This document shows, one piece after another, positions 34,001 to 42,900 of a DNA stretch of 64,000 nucleotides. A model generated the notes under the pieces. It ran no database searches. It had not been told where the DNA came from and was given only the letters and a program-made list of their open reading frames with translations. This DNA is from a virus, in IMG/VR virus record IMGVR_UViG_3300009158_000048, positions 1 to 64,000 of that record; one strand, given 5' to 3'. Numbering within the stretch: position 1 is the first letter of the stretch; each line of letters starts with the position of its first letter. The translations under genes and the position numbers were made by a program.

Positions 34001-37000
34001 TGTATAATAAAAAACTACTTAAGAACATAGTTGATGGTTTAGATAAAGCAAAGAAACCTAAAGCTGCAAAAGATATTATTTATGATCCAAAAGGTCAATG
34101 GAAACATCCTGGTGAAGTAACACGTATTCCTTCTAGTTCAATTACTATGAAAGGAGTAGGGTATCCTGTATTAGGTGTTCCCAATAAGGGAGCGCCTTCT
34201 ATGATGCAACCAAACCAAGATTATAACTTTCCAAATGCTGATTATGTTGATGAGTATCCACACATGGATGGTGGTGGACAAATCTATACATATGCTGCAA
34301 GACCTGGTTCTTACTATAAGAAAGATGTAAATGGTAAGTGGTTGATTAAGAATGAAGGAACTAAAGGTAAATATGTTGCAGTTGATGATCCAAAAGGAAC
34401 AAGAACAAAAGCTTTAAATGCTCAGGCAAAACCAATGCCTGCTAAAAAACCTGCTGTACAACAATCTAAGTATGATCCTTTGCATGATACAAGTAGTGTT
34501 CAAAAAGCTAATACAACCCAAGTAAGTAATCTAATAAAAAGAGATACGCCTGAGTTTATTACCAATCCCATAAAATATAAGCATGATCAAGAAGTAAAGG
34601 CAAAGAAAGAAGTAAGAACAAAAGTACAAGATAAAAATAAAAAAGTAAAACAGTTTTATGAAGAGTATCATGAGTCTCCAAGATATACTGAGATGATTCA
34701 AAATAGTGATCCTGAAAACTGGACTGATTTTTACTTTGGAAGAAAAGAAAATTTAAAAGGACCACGTGTTGTAGTTAAAGATAAACAACCATTAGATAGC
34801 CCTAATACAGGTGGCTTTTCTATGAGTGATACTGGATGGATTACAGTATTACCACAAGGACAGGGTGTAAACGGCTTATTACCTCATGAGTGGTCACATT
34901 CAACTGATAGACCTCTTAATCCTTGGGCAATAAATCCTTATACTAATAAACGTTATAACTTAGGTAACAATAATAATGACAGATTAATTCCTGCAAAAGA
35001 TCAACAATGGATAGCAAAACATAGAACTAATGATTGGTATCATTCACCTGAGTTTCAAAAGCTACCTCTTGAAGAAAAAAAAATTGAATGGAGAAATGTA
35101 AATGATCCTTGGTACAAAGCAAATGCTCAACAACAAAAAGAATGGTATGACTATGTAGGAGAAGACACTGAGACAAGAGCAAGGTTAAATGATATAAGAT
35201 ATCAATCTAAAGAAAGAGGTATCTATGATCCATTTACAGAAAAAGTAAGTCCGGCTACTTATAAAAAATTATTAAATACAAAATTTGAAAGTGGTGATAA
35301 AGAAGGATTTGATGCACTTAAACAATTAAAAGATGTTTACACTGATGAAGAAATTCAATGGATGCTAAACAACATATCTAAAAATGAAAATCAAGAAGAA
35401 GATGTAAATGAAGGTATGGCAAGAAAAGGTGGTTCATTAAAGTCTAAGAAATATACAAGAAATTTAGATGGAACAAATTATCTTTTTGCTGAGTCAAGTT
35501 TATTTAAAAAACCTAAGAAACTATCTAAGAAAAGAATCTTTCATCCTCATGCAAAATATTATAAAACAGGAGGTGAGTCAGGTTGTCCAGAAGGATATGC
35601 ATTTAATCCTGTAACTGGAGAATGTGTTGAATGGGATCCTGAAGTATGGGACTCAGAAGAACAAGCAACATCCTATGATCCAGTTGGAGATGTAATTTAT
35701 ATGAATCCAAATGATAGACCGGAAGGAATGTCAGATGAAGAGTATCAGCAAATGTATCAAGATCAACTTGAACACGAACAATTGCACAGGCTTCAATGGG
35801 TAAACGGAGACTTAAAAGGTAGAACAGGTACACCATTAAGAATGCCATCTACAGTAGATAACCAAGAATATGATGGTGATCATTATTATAACCGTAGATC
35901 AGAAGATGAAAGTGATTTAGGTAATTATTGGATGGAACAACATCCTAATGAAGCAAACTTTATTCCGGGTGATGTACTTTATGATAAAGTAATTAATCCT
36001 GCTATGTATGAAGTTCCTTGGACATCAGAGGGAGAAGCTAGAGGTTATGAATATAATGTACATGATGGCATGCCTTCTTTTTTTCCTAAAAAGAAAAAAG
36101 GTGGTGCATACTATGATGACTCTAGAGATGCTTGGGTAGATGCAGATGGAACAGTAGGACCTAATGGTCCTGCAAATTATCAAGATGGTGGAGATTATAT
36201 TGAAGCAGATCTTACACCAGAAGAGATACAAGAGTATGCTAAAGGTGGTTATATAGTAGAAGACATCTCTATACCTTCATTAAATCAAAAACAAGTAGGA
36301 GGACCTCAAGGACCACCTCTATTAGTTAACAATGCTTTGTTAACATCAAATCAAAAGATTGCAGCAGCGGCACATACTTCCCCTACTAGGGAGAATGCAG
36401 CTAAACTCCAAAGTCTTAAAGACCAAAAAGTAAAAGAAGAAGCTGATAAAGCAGCAAGGATAGCAGCTTATAAAAAGAAACAAGCTGAAGAAAAAGCAAA
36501 GGCTGAAGGAATAGCTAGATGGTATGAAGAAGAAAAGAAAAGAAGAGCTGAAGAAGAAGTTCTATTTGGAAACAATGGCGTTCAAGCTTCTGATGCAACA
36601 AGAGTTGATATTGGATATTTGTCTCCTCTTGTTGGTATAGCTAAAAGAGAAGAACAAGATAAAAGAAATCAAGAAGATAAAATATATAACTCTCAGCAAA
36701 ACGCTATTAAAAAAGGATATAAGACCATCTATGATTATGAGAATGATCCAATGGGTGCCCAATGGGATAAAGCACAAGCTAATGAAGCTGCATGGCTTCA
36801 ATCAGGTGCTGAAAGACCAATGGTCAACACAGGTGAGATGGGTTATAACAAAGGATTTACAAATGATAAAAGTGGTTGGGATCCTATAACTAAAAAGTAT
36901 TATACTAAAACTGGTATCTATGATCCTAAAACTAAAAAATGGAAACCAAATCCATCTTACTTTAAAGGGTCAGGAGCAATACAATCAGTAGATGAAGTTT

Positions 37001-39777
37001 GGGCAGCACCTATTGCTATACCAGCTGCTCTTGAAGGTATTGGTGCTTTAGCAGCATTAGAAATTCCAGGTCTTGGAGCAACAGTTGGTCAAGCAGTTAA
37101 TGCGGGATTTGTTGCTCATGGTATAACTAAACTACCTGAGACAGGTGGAGCTTGGTATGATGCCTATAAATCTGGAACAGGAGACTATAGAGATGCTATT
37201 GAAAAAACTTTTTGGAATGCATTAGATTTTGCTGGAGCAGGTGAATTAAAAAGTCCACTTAAACTACAAGCAGCAACTGCTGAAAAAGCATTAGCTGAAA
37301 CACCATTACAAAAGTTTATTGGTAAGACTGGAGTAACTGCTGAAGAAATAGCTAATACTCATGTTGATGACTTTGATCCAATGGCATTTACAGATGACTT
37401 TGACAAGCTTCATACAGAAGGCTATCTGCAAGATGATTTAGCTGAAGCATTCCGTAGAATGGAAAATAGATCTAATCAACTACCTGAACCACAAGTTGGA
37501 GAAATGATAAATCATCCTTTTCAAAACCGTGTTGTACCAATAGAAAATATTTCTAATGAAATAGATTATTTCCATCTTAAAGCAAGTCCAGAGAATATAG
37601 GCTATCCAGCTGCAAGAAATAGTGATCATTGGAATCAATTAAATAATGATTCTAGATTTTTTGTAAAACGCACAGATAGAAATGCTCATGCTATGGTAGA
37701 TATGCCAATAAGTTTTGGGGAAGATTTACAAGATTTTCAAATGTTACCTATACCTATTGATAAGCTTGATCAATTTAGAATAAAACCAGCACTTGCTGGT
37801 GATGGATCAAAGGCCGCTCTAACAGCAGAAAGAGATTGGCTAATGGATGAGTATAAAAGTCTTGGTTTAGAAAAATATGGTGATGATTATATAAATCATG
37901 CACCACATGACATTGGTCAAAGAGCATATGAGTTAGAAGCTGAAATTACAGCATTAAATAATAGATTAAGAACACAGGTTCAAAATGCAACAACATCTTC
38001 ACCAGCTGCTGCGGATATAATGAATTTTAGAAATCAACCTGGATACATTAGTTCAACAGAACAAGCGGCAGTTGATAATGCTTTTACAACTAGAGTACAA
38101 TTACCAGTTGATGATATTGAAGAGTTTGCACATAATCCTTTTGCTGGATTACGCGGAGAAAGAGATATTGAAATAACACCACTTAGAAGGGATACTGCAT
38201 TGCGTATAAATAGTAATGTAGTTCCAGGAACAGGAGGTAGAACAGTTGCTGAAACTCTTGCAATGCATGACAATCCTTTAAATGCTATGATTGATGTGAG
38301 AAGATTTGCACAAGAAGGCATCATTGGTGAAAACAGTGCTGCAGATCTAATGACATATTTAAGACAGGAAATTAAAAAAATGCCTATAAAAGGTGATGAG
38401 AAAAAATTCTTTATAAAAGAAGCTAAAAGAATAAGTAATGTTCCAAAAGATGTTCCATATACAGGATCAGCATTGACTGATAGGGAACTTGATAAGTTAA
38501 TGACAGCAATACCTCTTGAAGAACGTGAAGCTATACTTGCTAAGTATGGATATACTGTTGATGACTTAATTCAGTTTGATGGTAAGTATGGAGCTAATGA
38601 TCAATTAATGAACGTTGCACAAAACCAAGTATATGATGATATAAGATATTTTAAAGACCATGGTATTCCAAATCCTAATCCTCCAGCTATTAATTTTAAA
38701 ACTGGTGAAATATCTGATCTTTTAAAAGAAGACAATGAACTTGTTAATATTGGACTATCTGAAGAAACCTTAAAAACCATTAATGAAACAAGATACCCTG
38801 GTACATTAAATGAACAAAGGGTAAAACCAAAAACTTCAGGTGTAGTAGAATATAATTATGTTGAAGAACAACAAATTCATAAACTAAAGGATCCTAGTAT
38901 AATTCCAGAAACAAAAGATCTTGATAAACTAATTAAAAGTTATGAAGAAGCAGTATCTAAATTACAAGATGGAGATCTTAAAGATGCATTAACAACACAA
39001 CTTGAAGATTATAAAAGTACTAAATGGCTTAGAACAGAATATGCAGATGAATTAAAAGCTCAAGGACTTACACCAAGTGAAATTGAAAAAGCTTCAATTA
39101 TTTCAAATCATGGGGGTAGAAAAAATATAATTGATGGAAAAGGAAATGTTGTTGGTACGTTAAATGCATATGCTGCAAAAACTTATGAAGGAACAAAAGG
39201 TTTTAAAATTGGAAGTACCGGAGTAAATTATAAATTTCACCCCTATAACTTAAAGCATAGTAAGTTTAAAAGCTGGGATAAGGCACAAGAATATTTTGAA
39301 AAACAAATATTAGAAAAGAATTTAGCTACTATTACAAATGAAGCTGATAGGACAAATCCTATTATGATAAAACACTTTAAAAGACAAGCTAAAGTAAAAG
39401 CGGAAGAACTTGTAAAACAACTTCAAGATAACAATAATAACAGATGGGGTGAAGCATTATACCGTGGAGTACATCATGGTGTAAAAGATACTAAAGGTCC
39501 AGTATTTACAGATCAACATTTTGTAAGCACTAGTTTACCTGATGCATTTACTGGTACAAGAATTGAAAGGTATAGAGCCGAAGATTATTGGAATAGTCAA
39601 ATGAAACAACTTAATGAACTAGGAGTTCCAAAAGCTGCAGCAGTTAAAATGCCTTCAACACATCCGGCATACAGTCAGTATGATATAAATGATTTAAATA
39701 ATTTACCTCCAACAAATCTTGTTATTAAAAGAAAACAAGGAGGAGATATTGATAAACTAAATAAGTTTATTTATTAA
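34000..39777 (+). CDS. Giant virion protein with two HExxH sites and ART-like C-terminus (1925 aa)
   Basis: Residues 35-95 carry a module found in related phages (I-T-M-K-G-V-G-Y-P-V-L-G-V, then M-D-G-G-G). A first metallopeptidase motif, H296-E-W-S-H300, has E-D-T-E-T-R-A-R-L about 90 residues on as a possible third ligand. A second, H592-E-Q-L-H596, follows V-I-Y-M-N-P-N-D and precedes S-E-G-E-A-R-G-Y-E. Between and after them lie Gly-Gly motifs (A-R-K-G-G-S, Y-K-T-G-G-E, K-K-G-G-A, Y-A-K-G-G-Y). A Lys/Glu coiled coil lies near 810-860. The C-terminus has L-Y-R1822-G-V and F-V-S1843-T-S-L, like ADP-ribosyltransferases, but no clear E-x-E. It ends R-K-Q-G-G-D. Probably ejected cargo. Confidence 0.8.
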   Translation: MYNKKLLKNIVDGLDKAKKPKAAKDIIYDPKGQWKHPGEVTRIPSSSITMKGVGYPVLGVPNKGAPSMMQPNQDYNFPNADYVDEYPHMDGGGQIYTYAARPGSYYKKDVNGKWLIKNEGTKGKYVAVDDPKGTRTKALNAQAKPMPAKKPAVQQSKYDPLHDTSSVQKANTTQVSNLIKRDTPEFITNPIKYKHDQEVKAKKEVRTKVQDKNKKVKQFYEEYHESPRYTEMIQNSDPENWTDFYFGRKENLKGPRVVVKDKQPLDSPNTGGFSMSDTGWITVLPQGQGVNGLLPHEWSHSTDRPLNPWAINPYTNKRYNLGNNNNDRLIPAKDQQWIAKHRTNDWYHSPEFQKLPLEEKKIEWRNVNDPWYKANAQQQKEWYDYVGEDTETRARLNDIRYQSKERGIYDPFTEKVSPATYKKLLNTKFESGDKEGFDALKQLKDVYTDEEIQWMLNNISKNENQEEDVNEGMARKGGSLKSKKYTRNLDGTNYLFAESSLFKKPKKLSKKRIFHPHAKYYKTGGESGCPEGYAFNPVTGECVEWDPEVWDSEEQATSYDPVGDVIYMNPNDRPEGMSDEEYQQMYQDQLEHEQLHRLQWVNGDLKGRTGTPLRMPSTVDNQEYDGDHYYNRRSEDESDLGNYWMEQHPNEANFIPGDVLYDKVINPAMYEVPWTSEGEARGYEYNVHDGMPSFFPKKKKGGAYYDDSRDAWVDADGTVGPNGPANYQDGGDYIEADLTPEEIQEYAKGGYIVEDISIPSLNQKQVGGPQGPPLLVNNALLTSNQKIAAAAHTSPTRENAAKLQSLKDQKVKEEADKAARIAAYKKKQAEEKAKAEGIARWYEEEKKRRAEEEVLFGNNGVQASDATRVDIGYLSPLVGIAKREEQDKRNQEDKIYNSQQNAIKKGYKTIYDYENDPMGAQWDKAQANEAAWLQSGAERPMVNTGEMGYNKGFTNDKSGWDPITKKYYTKTGIYDPKTKKWKPNPSYFKGSGAIQSVDEVWAAPIAIPAALEGIGALAALEIPGLGATVGQAVNAGFVAHGITKLPETGGAWYDAYKSGTGDYRDAIEKTFWNALDFAGAGELKSPLKLQAATAEKALAETPLQKFIGKTGVTAEEIANTHVDDFDPMAFTDDFDKLHTEGYLQDDLAEAFRRMENRSNQLPEPQVGEMINHPFQNRVVPIENISNEIDYFHLKASPENIGYPAARNSDHWNQLNNDSRFFVKRTDRNAHAMVDMPISFGEDLQDFQMLPIPIDKLDQFRIKPALAGDGSKAALTAERDWLMDEYKSLGLEKYGDDYINHAPHDIGQRAYELEAEITALNNRLRTQVQNATTSSPAAADIMNFRNQPGYISSTEQAAVDNAFTTRVQLPVDDIEEFAHNPFAGLRGERDIEITPLRRDTALRINSNVVPGTGGRTVAETLAMHDNPLNAMIDVRRFAQEGIIGENSAADLMTYLRQEIKKMPIKGDEKKFFIKEAKRISNVPKDVPYTGSALTDRELDKLMTAIPLEEREAILAKYGYTVDDLIQFDGKYGANDQLMNVAQNQVYDDIRYFKDHGIPNPNPPAINFKTGEISDLLKEDNELVNIGLSEETLKTINETRYPGTLNEQRVKPKTSGVVEYNYVEEQQIHKLKDPSIIPETKDLDKLIKSYEEAVSKLQDGDLKDALTTQLEDYKSTKWLRTEYADELKAQGLTPSEIEKASIISNHGGRKNIIDGKGNVVGTLNAYAAKTYEGTKGFKIGSTGVNYKFHPYNLKHSKFKSWDKAQEYFEKQILEKNLATITNEADRTNPIMIKHFKRQAKVKAEELVKQLQDNNNNRWGEALYRGVHHGVKDTKGPVFTDQHFVSTSLPDAFTGTRIERYRAEDYWNSQMKQLNELGVPKAAAVKMPSTHPAYSQYDINDLNNLPPTNLVIKRKQGGDIDKLNKFIY

Positions 39778-39788
39778 ATTAAAAATTA

Positions 39789-39795
39789 GTATATT
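39789..39795 (+). promoter_or_regulatory. Promoter-like GTATATT box before the cargo genes
   Basis: TTAGTATATTTAG in the 36-base gap, 18 bases upstream of the start at 39814. TATATTTA differs from TAnnTTTG by one base. A weaker GTATAAT lies at 39806-39812. Confidence 0.45.
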
Positions 39796-39813
39796 TAGAT
39801 ATATAGTATAATT

Positions 39814-42800
39814 ATGGCAAAAGTAAGAATACGTAGAGCTGGTCCTGGGGAAACTGCAGGATACTATAATAAGACAGCTATGTACTTAAAAAAAGCACAG
39901 ATGGGACAAGAAGTACAAGCAGAAGAAGGTCAAGGACAAACACAAGATGAAATGGTTCAGGCATATTATATGTATGCTGAAGAACAGTTATCAAATGATA
40001 TGTCACCTGATAAGGTGTATACTGAACTTGTAAGTAATGGTTTACCGGAAAAGATTGCATATCAGATGATTACATCTCTTATGGATAAACTTGTTGATGA
40101 AGGTGTTGTTAATCCAGACTATAAAAGAAACAAAGAAGATCAAGCTGCTGAAGAACAAAAAAGTCAAGAACAACAAGGTCAACAAGAACAAGCTCCAGCA
40201 GAACCATCAGCTGATCAACAACAACAAGATCAATCAATGTTTGAAGAAGATCAAGCCGCTGCTGATGCAGAAGAGGGGTACATTCAAGATAGGTCTTATA
40301 TGCAAGATGGTGGTTATACAGAAGATGAACTTGCCGGTCAAAGTAATATAATGGATCAGTATAATCAAGTTAAAGATAATGATACTGAACAGTTTGATTT
40401 TCAAGAACTAATAAGTAAAACTCCTGGTATTCAAGCTGGTTTAAACTTTCCAAGTTTAAGTGAATACATACCAGATTATCAAGAACTTAAATGGAATAAT
40501 ATTGATGCTTTACAACCTACGCAAGATGATCAAAATTCATCACAACAACTTGATTCACAAAGAGTTGGTGGTATGGTTAGAAAAAAACAGTTTGTTAAAA
40601 ATGTAATGTCTCTTTTGAAAAAACAAGCTGGAGGAGATGCTGCTGAACAACCAATGCAACCTGGACAAGAGGCAGCACCTGAAGAAGAAAATAAAGATAC
40701 CACATTAGGTAAAGGTAATCCAATGGATACACTTACGGAAGATGTTCAGAAACATAAAAATAATTTTTTAGGAGCTCTTAAAACTAAAGCAACTACAGTC
40801 AAAACAGAAGAGATGTATGACAAGTTGAAGAAGTCTAATGATCCTGCTTTGCAACAAATGGGAATGCAAGGAGAACAACCAGAACAACAACCATTTCATC
40901 AAACAGGTGGTATGACTGGTGGTCAAGATCCATTGTTTAAATTTCTTGGTGGTGGTCAAGATTTTCAAGAAGACCCTAATTACTATGAAGCAGATTTTTT
41001 ACCTGAAGCAAAGTATGGTTATTCTACAGGAAACTTAAGAAGAGCTAAGGATGGTGTTGGTGTTGGTTTACATATAGAAACTGTTTATACTAATCCTCCA
41101 ACTTATATTGTAAGAGATGAGGATGGTAAAGAAGTATTTAGTTCAAAAAATCCAGGTGAAGCCCAATCCTTTAAGGATGGTAATAAAGAATCAAGTAATT
41201 CAGGAACGCATATTAATCCTGCTACAGGTAAAGCATTTACAAAAGAAGAATGGGATGCTGCATCTGCAAATAATAGAAAGATAGTTGAAGATGCAACTAA
41301 TGGAATGTCTAAAAGACAAAAGGAAGCATGGATTCAACAACAACTTTATCTTAGACAACAACAACCAAGAGTAAATGCTGATGGAATTCCTATGGGTAGA
41401 TATATTCCTCATTATGTAACTACTCCAGGAACATCCTTAAGAAGTTTAACTCCATGGAATCCTATATTCCAGTCTTCAGGTTTTACTGCTCAAAGAGGTA
41501 ATCCTTATATGTATGGAACTAATACACCTTACATGGATCCATTAACTGGAATGAAGCCTGTTGCTAGACAAGTAACAAAAAGAGGTATGTTTGGAAGACC
41601 AAAAAGATATACTGATATTTATTCTATTTCAGGATTTCAAGGAGGTCAAGATGATAAAGGAAACGGAAACATAATAGCTGACGGTAATACTTTAATATTT
41701 CCACAAAGGGATTCAAAAGGTCATATAGATATATCTAATCAAGAACGTAATAGTGTTACTAGAGGTTTGAGTGCAAATGCACAAGAAGCAATTAGAATGG
41801 GTGACAGACAAATGGATAGAAATGATAGGAGACTAGCAAGACATCCTGAATTACTTGATTCTGGTGTTGATAATAAAACTGATGAGCAAGATGTACAAGA
41901 GTTTCAAGCCCGTCAAAAAGCACAAGGTAAAGTTTGGAATGAACAAACTGGACGTTGGGAAATAGCAAAAACAGAAGCAAGTGATCCTAATAACACTATG
42001 TTACTTGAAAGAAATCAACCTATTGAAACAGAAAGAGAACAACCTATTCAACCGGAACAAGGTGGTAACAATGTTGGACCAATGGTAGATGGAGAAATGG
42101 CTTATGGAGGTTATATACCTCAAGGACGTTGGATGCCTAAAGCATCTGGAGGAATTGAGATCAATGATCCTAGCGCTCCTCAACCGCAACCAGGTAATCC
42201 TGATCTTGCAATGGGTACTCAACAAGCAGGGTTTATGGGTGATGTTACCCAAGGACCTAATAGTTCTTGGGGTGCAATGCAATCATTTAATGCACCACCT
42301 CCAGCAGCCCCTGCAAGTATTCAAGCATACAATAATGATCCTATGAACAACATGACTGTTGAACCTGAGGGTGATGATTTATCTAATTGTACAGAAGAAC
42401 AAAAAAGAGATACAACTAGTAAATGTTATCAAGCTGGTCAACAAACTAAACTTGTTGGAGTAGACTTTGAAAGAAGTAAAAATAAAACTATTGATCCTGA
42501 AGCGGGAGTAAATGTTTTAAATGCAGGTGTCAGAGGTGTAACAGGATTCTTAAATAGAAAAGATGAGAAGAGAAAAGAAAAACAGATGTATGATAACTTA
42601 TCATCTGATAATCTTTATGCTTCTCAAAGTACTAAACACCGTGGGGACTGGGTTGATATTGGATCTCAAGCAGGTCAATACCGTTTTGATCAAATGGGTC
42701 AAGATAGAAGTGGTTTCTCCTCTTATGGTAAATATGGAGGATACATGCAAGATGGCGGAGAACAAGCTTACCTATCAGGAGATGACTTTCCTTCAGAAGA

Positions 42801-42891
42801 TCCTCAATACAATGAAGGTGATGAAGTTTACATGACTGAAGATGATGTCAAAAACTTTATGGCTAATGGTGGACAAATTGAATATTTATAA
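39814..42891 (+). CDS. Giant virion protein with Gly-Gly motifs (1025 aa)
   Basis: The N-terminus K-V-R-I-R-R-A-G-P-G-E-T-A-G-Y is shared in style with the next gene's K-V-R-I-K-R. Residues 20-130 are helical; then there is a Gln/Glu low-complexity run (Q-E-Q-Q-G-Q-Q-E-Q-A). At least ten Gly-Gly motifs follow, such as M-Q-D-G-G-Y, R-V-G-G-M-V-R-K-K, H-Q-T-G-G-M-T-G-G, M-A-Y-G-G-Y, Y-G-G-Y-M-Q-D-G-G and the last line M-A-N-G-G-Q-I-E-Y-L. No enzyme motif is seen. It probably belongs to the ejected cargo or an internal head protein set. Confidence 0.78.
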   Translation: MAKVRIRRAGPGETAGYYNKTAMYLKKAQMGQEVQAEEGQGQTQDEMVQAYYMYAEEQLSNDMSPDKVYTELVSNGLPEKIAYQMITSLMDKLVDEGVVNPDYKRNKEDQAAEEQKSQEQQGQQEQAPAEPSADQQQQDQSMFEEDQAAADAEEGYIQDRSYMQDGGYTEDELAGQSNIMDQYNQVKDNDTEQFDFQELISKTPGIQAGLNFPSLSEYIPDYQELKWNNIDALQPTQDDQNSSQQLDSQRVGGMVRKKQFVKNVMSLLKKQAGGDAAEQPMQPGQEAAPEEENKDTTLGKGNPMDTLTEDVQKHKNNFLGALKTKATTVKTEEMYDKLKKSNDPALQQMGMQGEQPEQQPFHQTGGMTGGQDPLFKFLGGGQDFQEDPNYYEADFLPEAKYGYSTGNLRRAKDGVGVGLHIETVYTNPPTYIVRDEDGKEVFSSKNPGEAQSFKDGNKESSNSGTHINPATGKAFTKEEWDAASANNRKIVEDATNGMSKRQKEAWIQQQLYLRQQQPRVNADGIPMGRYIPHYVTTPGTSLRSLTPWNPIFQSSGFTAQRGNPYMYGTNTPYMDPLTGMKPVARQVTKRGMFGRPKRYTDIYSISGFQGGQDDKGNGNIIADGNTLIFPQRDSKGHIDISNQERNSVTRGLSANAQEAIRMGDRQMDRNDRRLARHPELLDSGVDNKTDEQDVQEFQARQKAQGKVWNEQTGRWEIAKTEASDPNNTMLLERNQPIETEREQPIQPEQGGNNVGPMVDGEMAYGGYIPQGRWMPKASGGIEINDPSAPQPQPGNPDLAMGTQQAGFMGDVTQGPNSSWGAMQSFNAPPPAAPASIQAYNNDPMNNMTVEPEGDDLSNCTEEQKRDTTSKCYQAGQQTKLVGVDFERSKNKTIDPEAGVNVLNAGVRGVTGFLNRKDEKRKEKQMYDNLSSDNLYASQSTKHRGDWVDIGSQAGQYRFDQMGQDRSGFSSYGKYGGYMQDGGEQAYLSGDDFPSEDPQYNEGDEVYMTEDDVKNFMANGGQIEYL

Positions 42892-42900
42892 TTTCACAAG

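Noticed and set aside
40140-40260. Gln/Glu-rich stretch as a frameshift or sequencing artefact
   Set aside because: The main frame stays open on both sides and matches the protein's style; low-complexity linkers are common in the cargo proteins.
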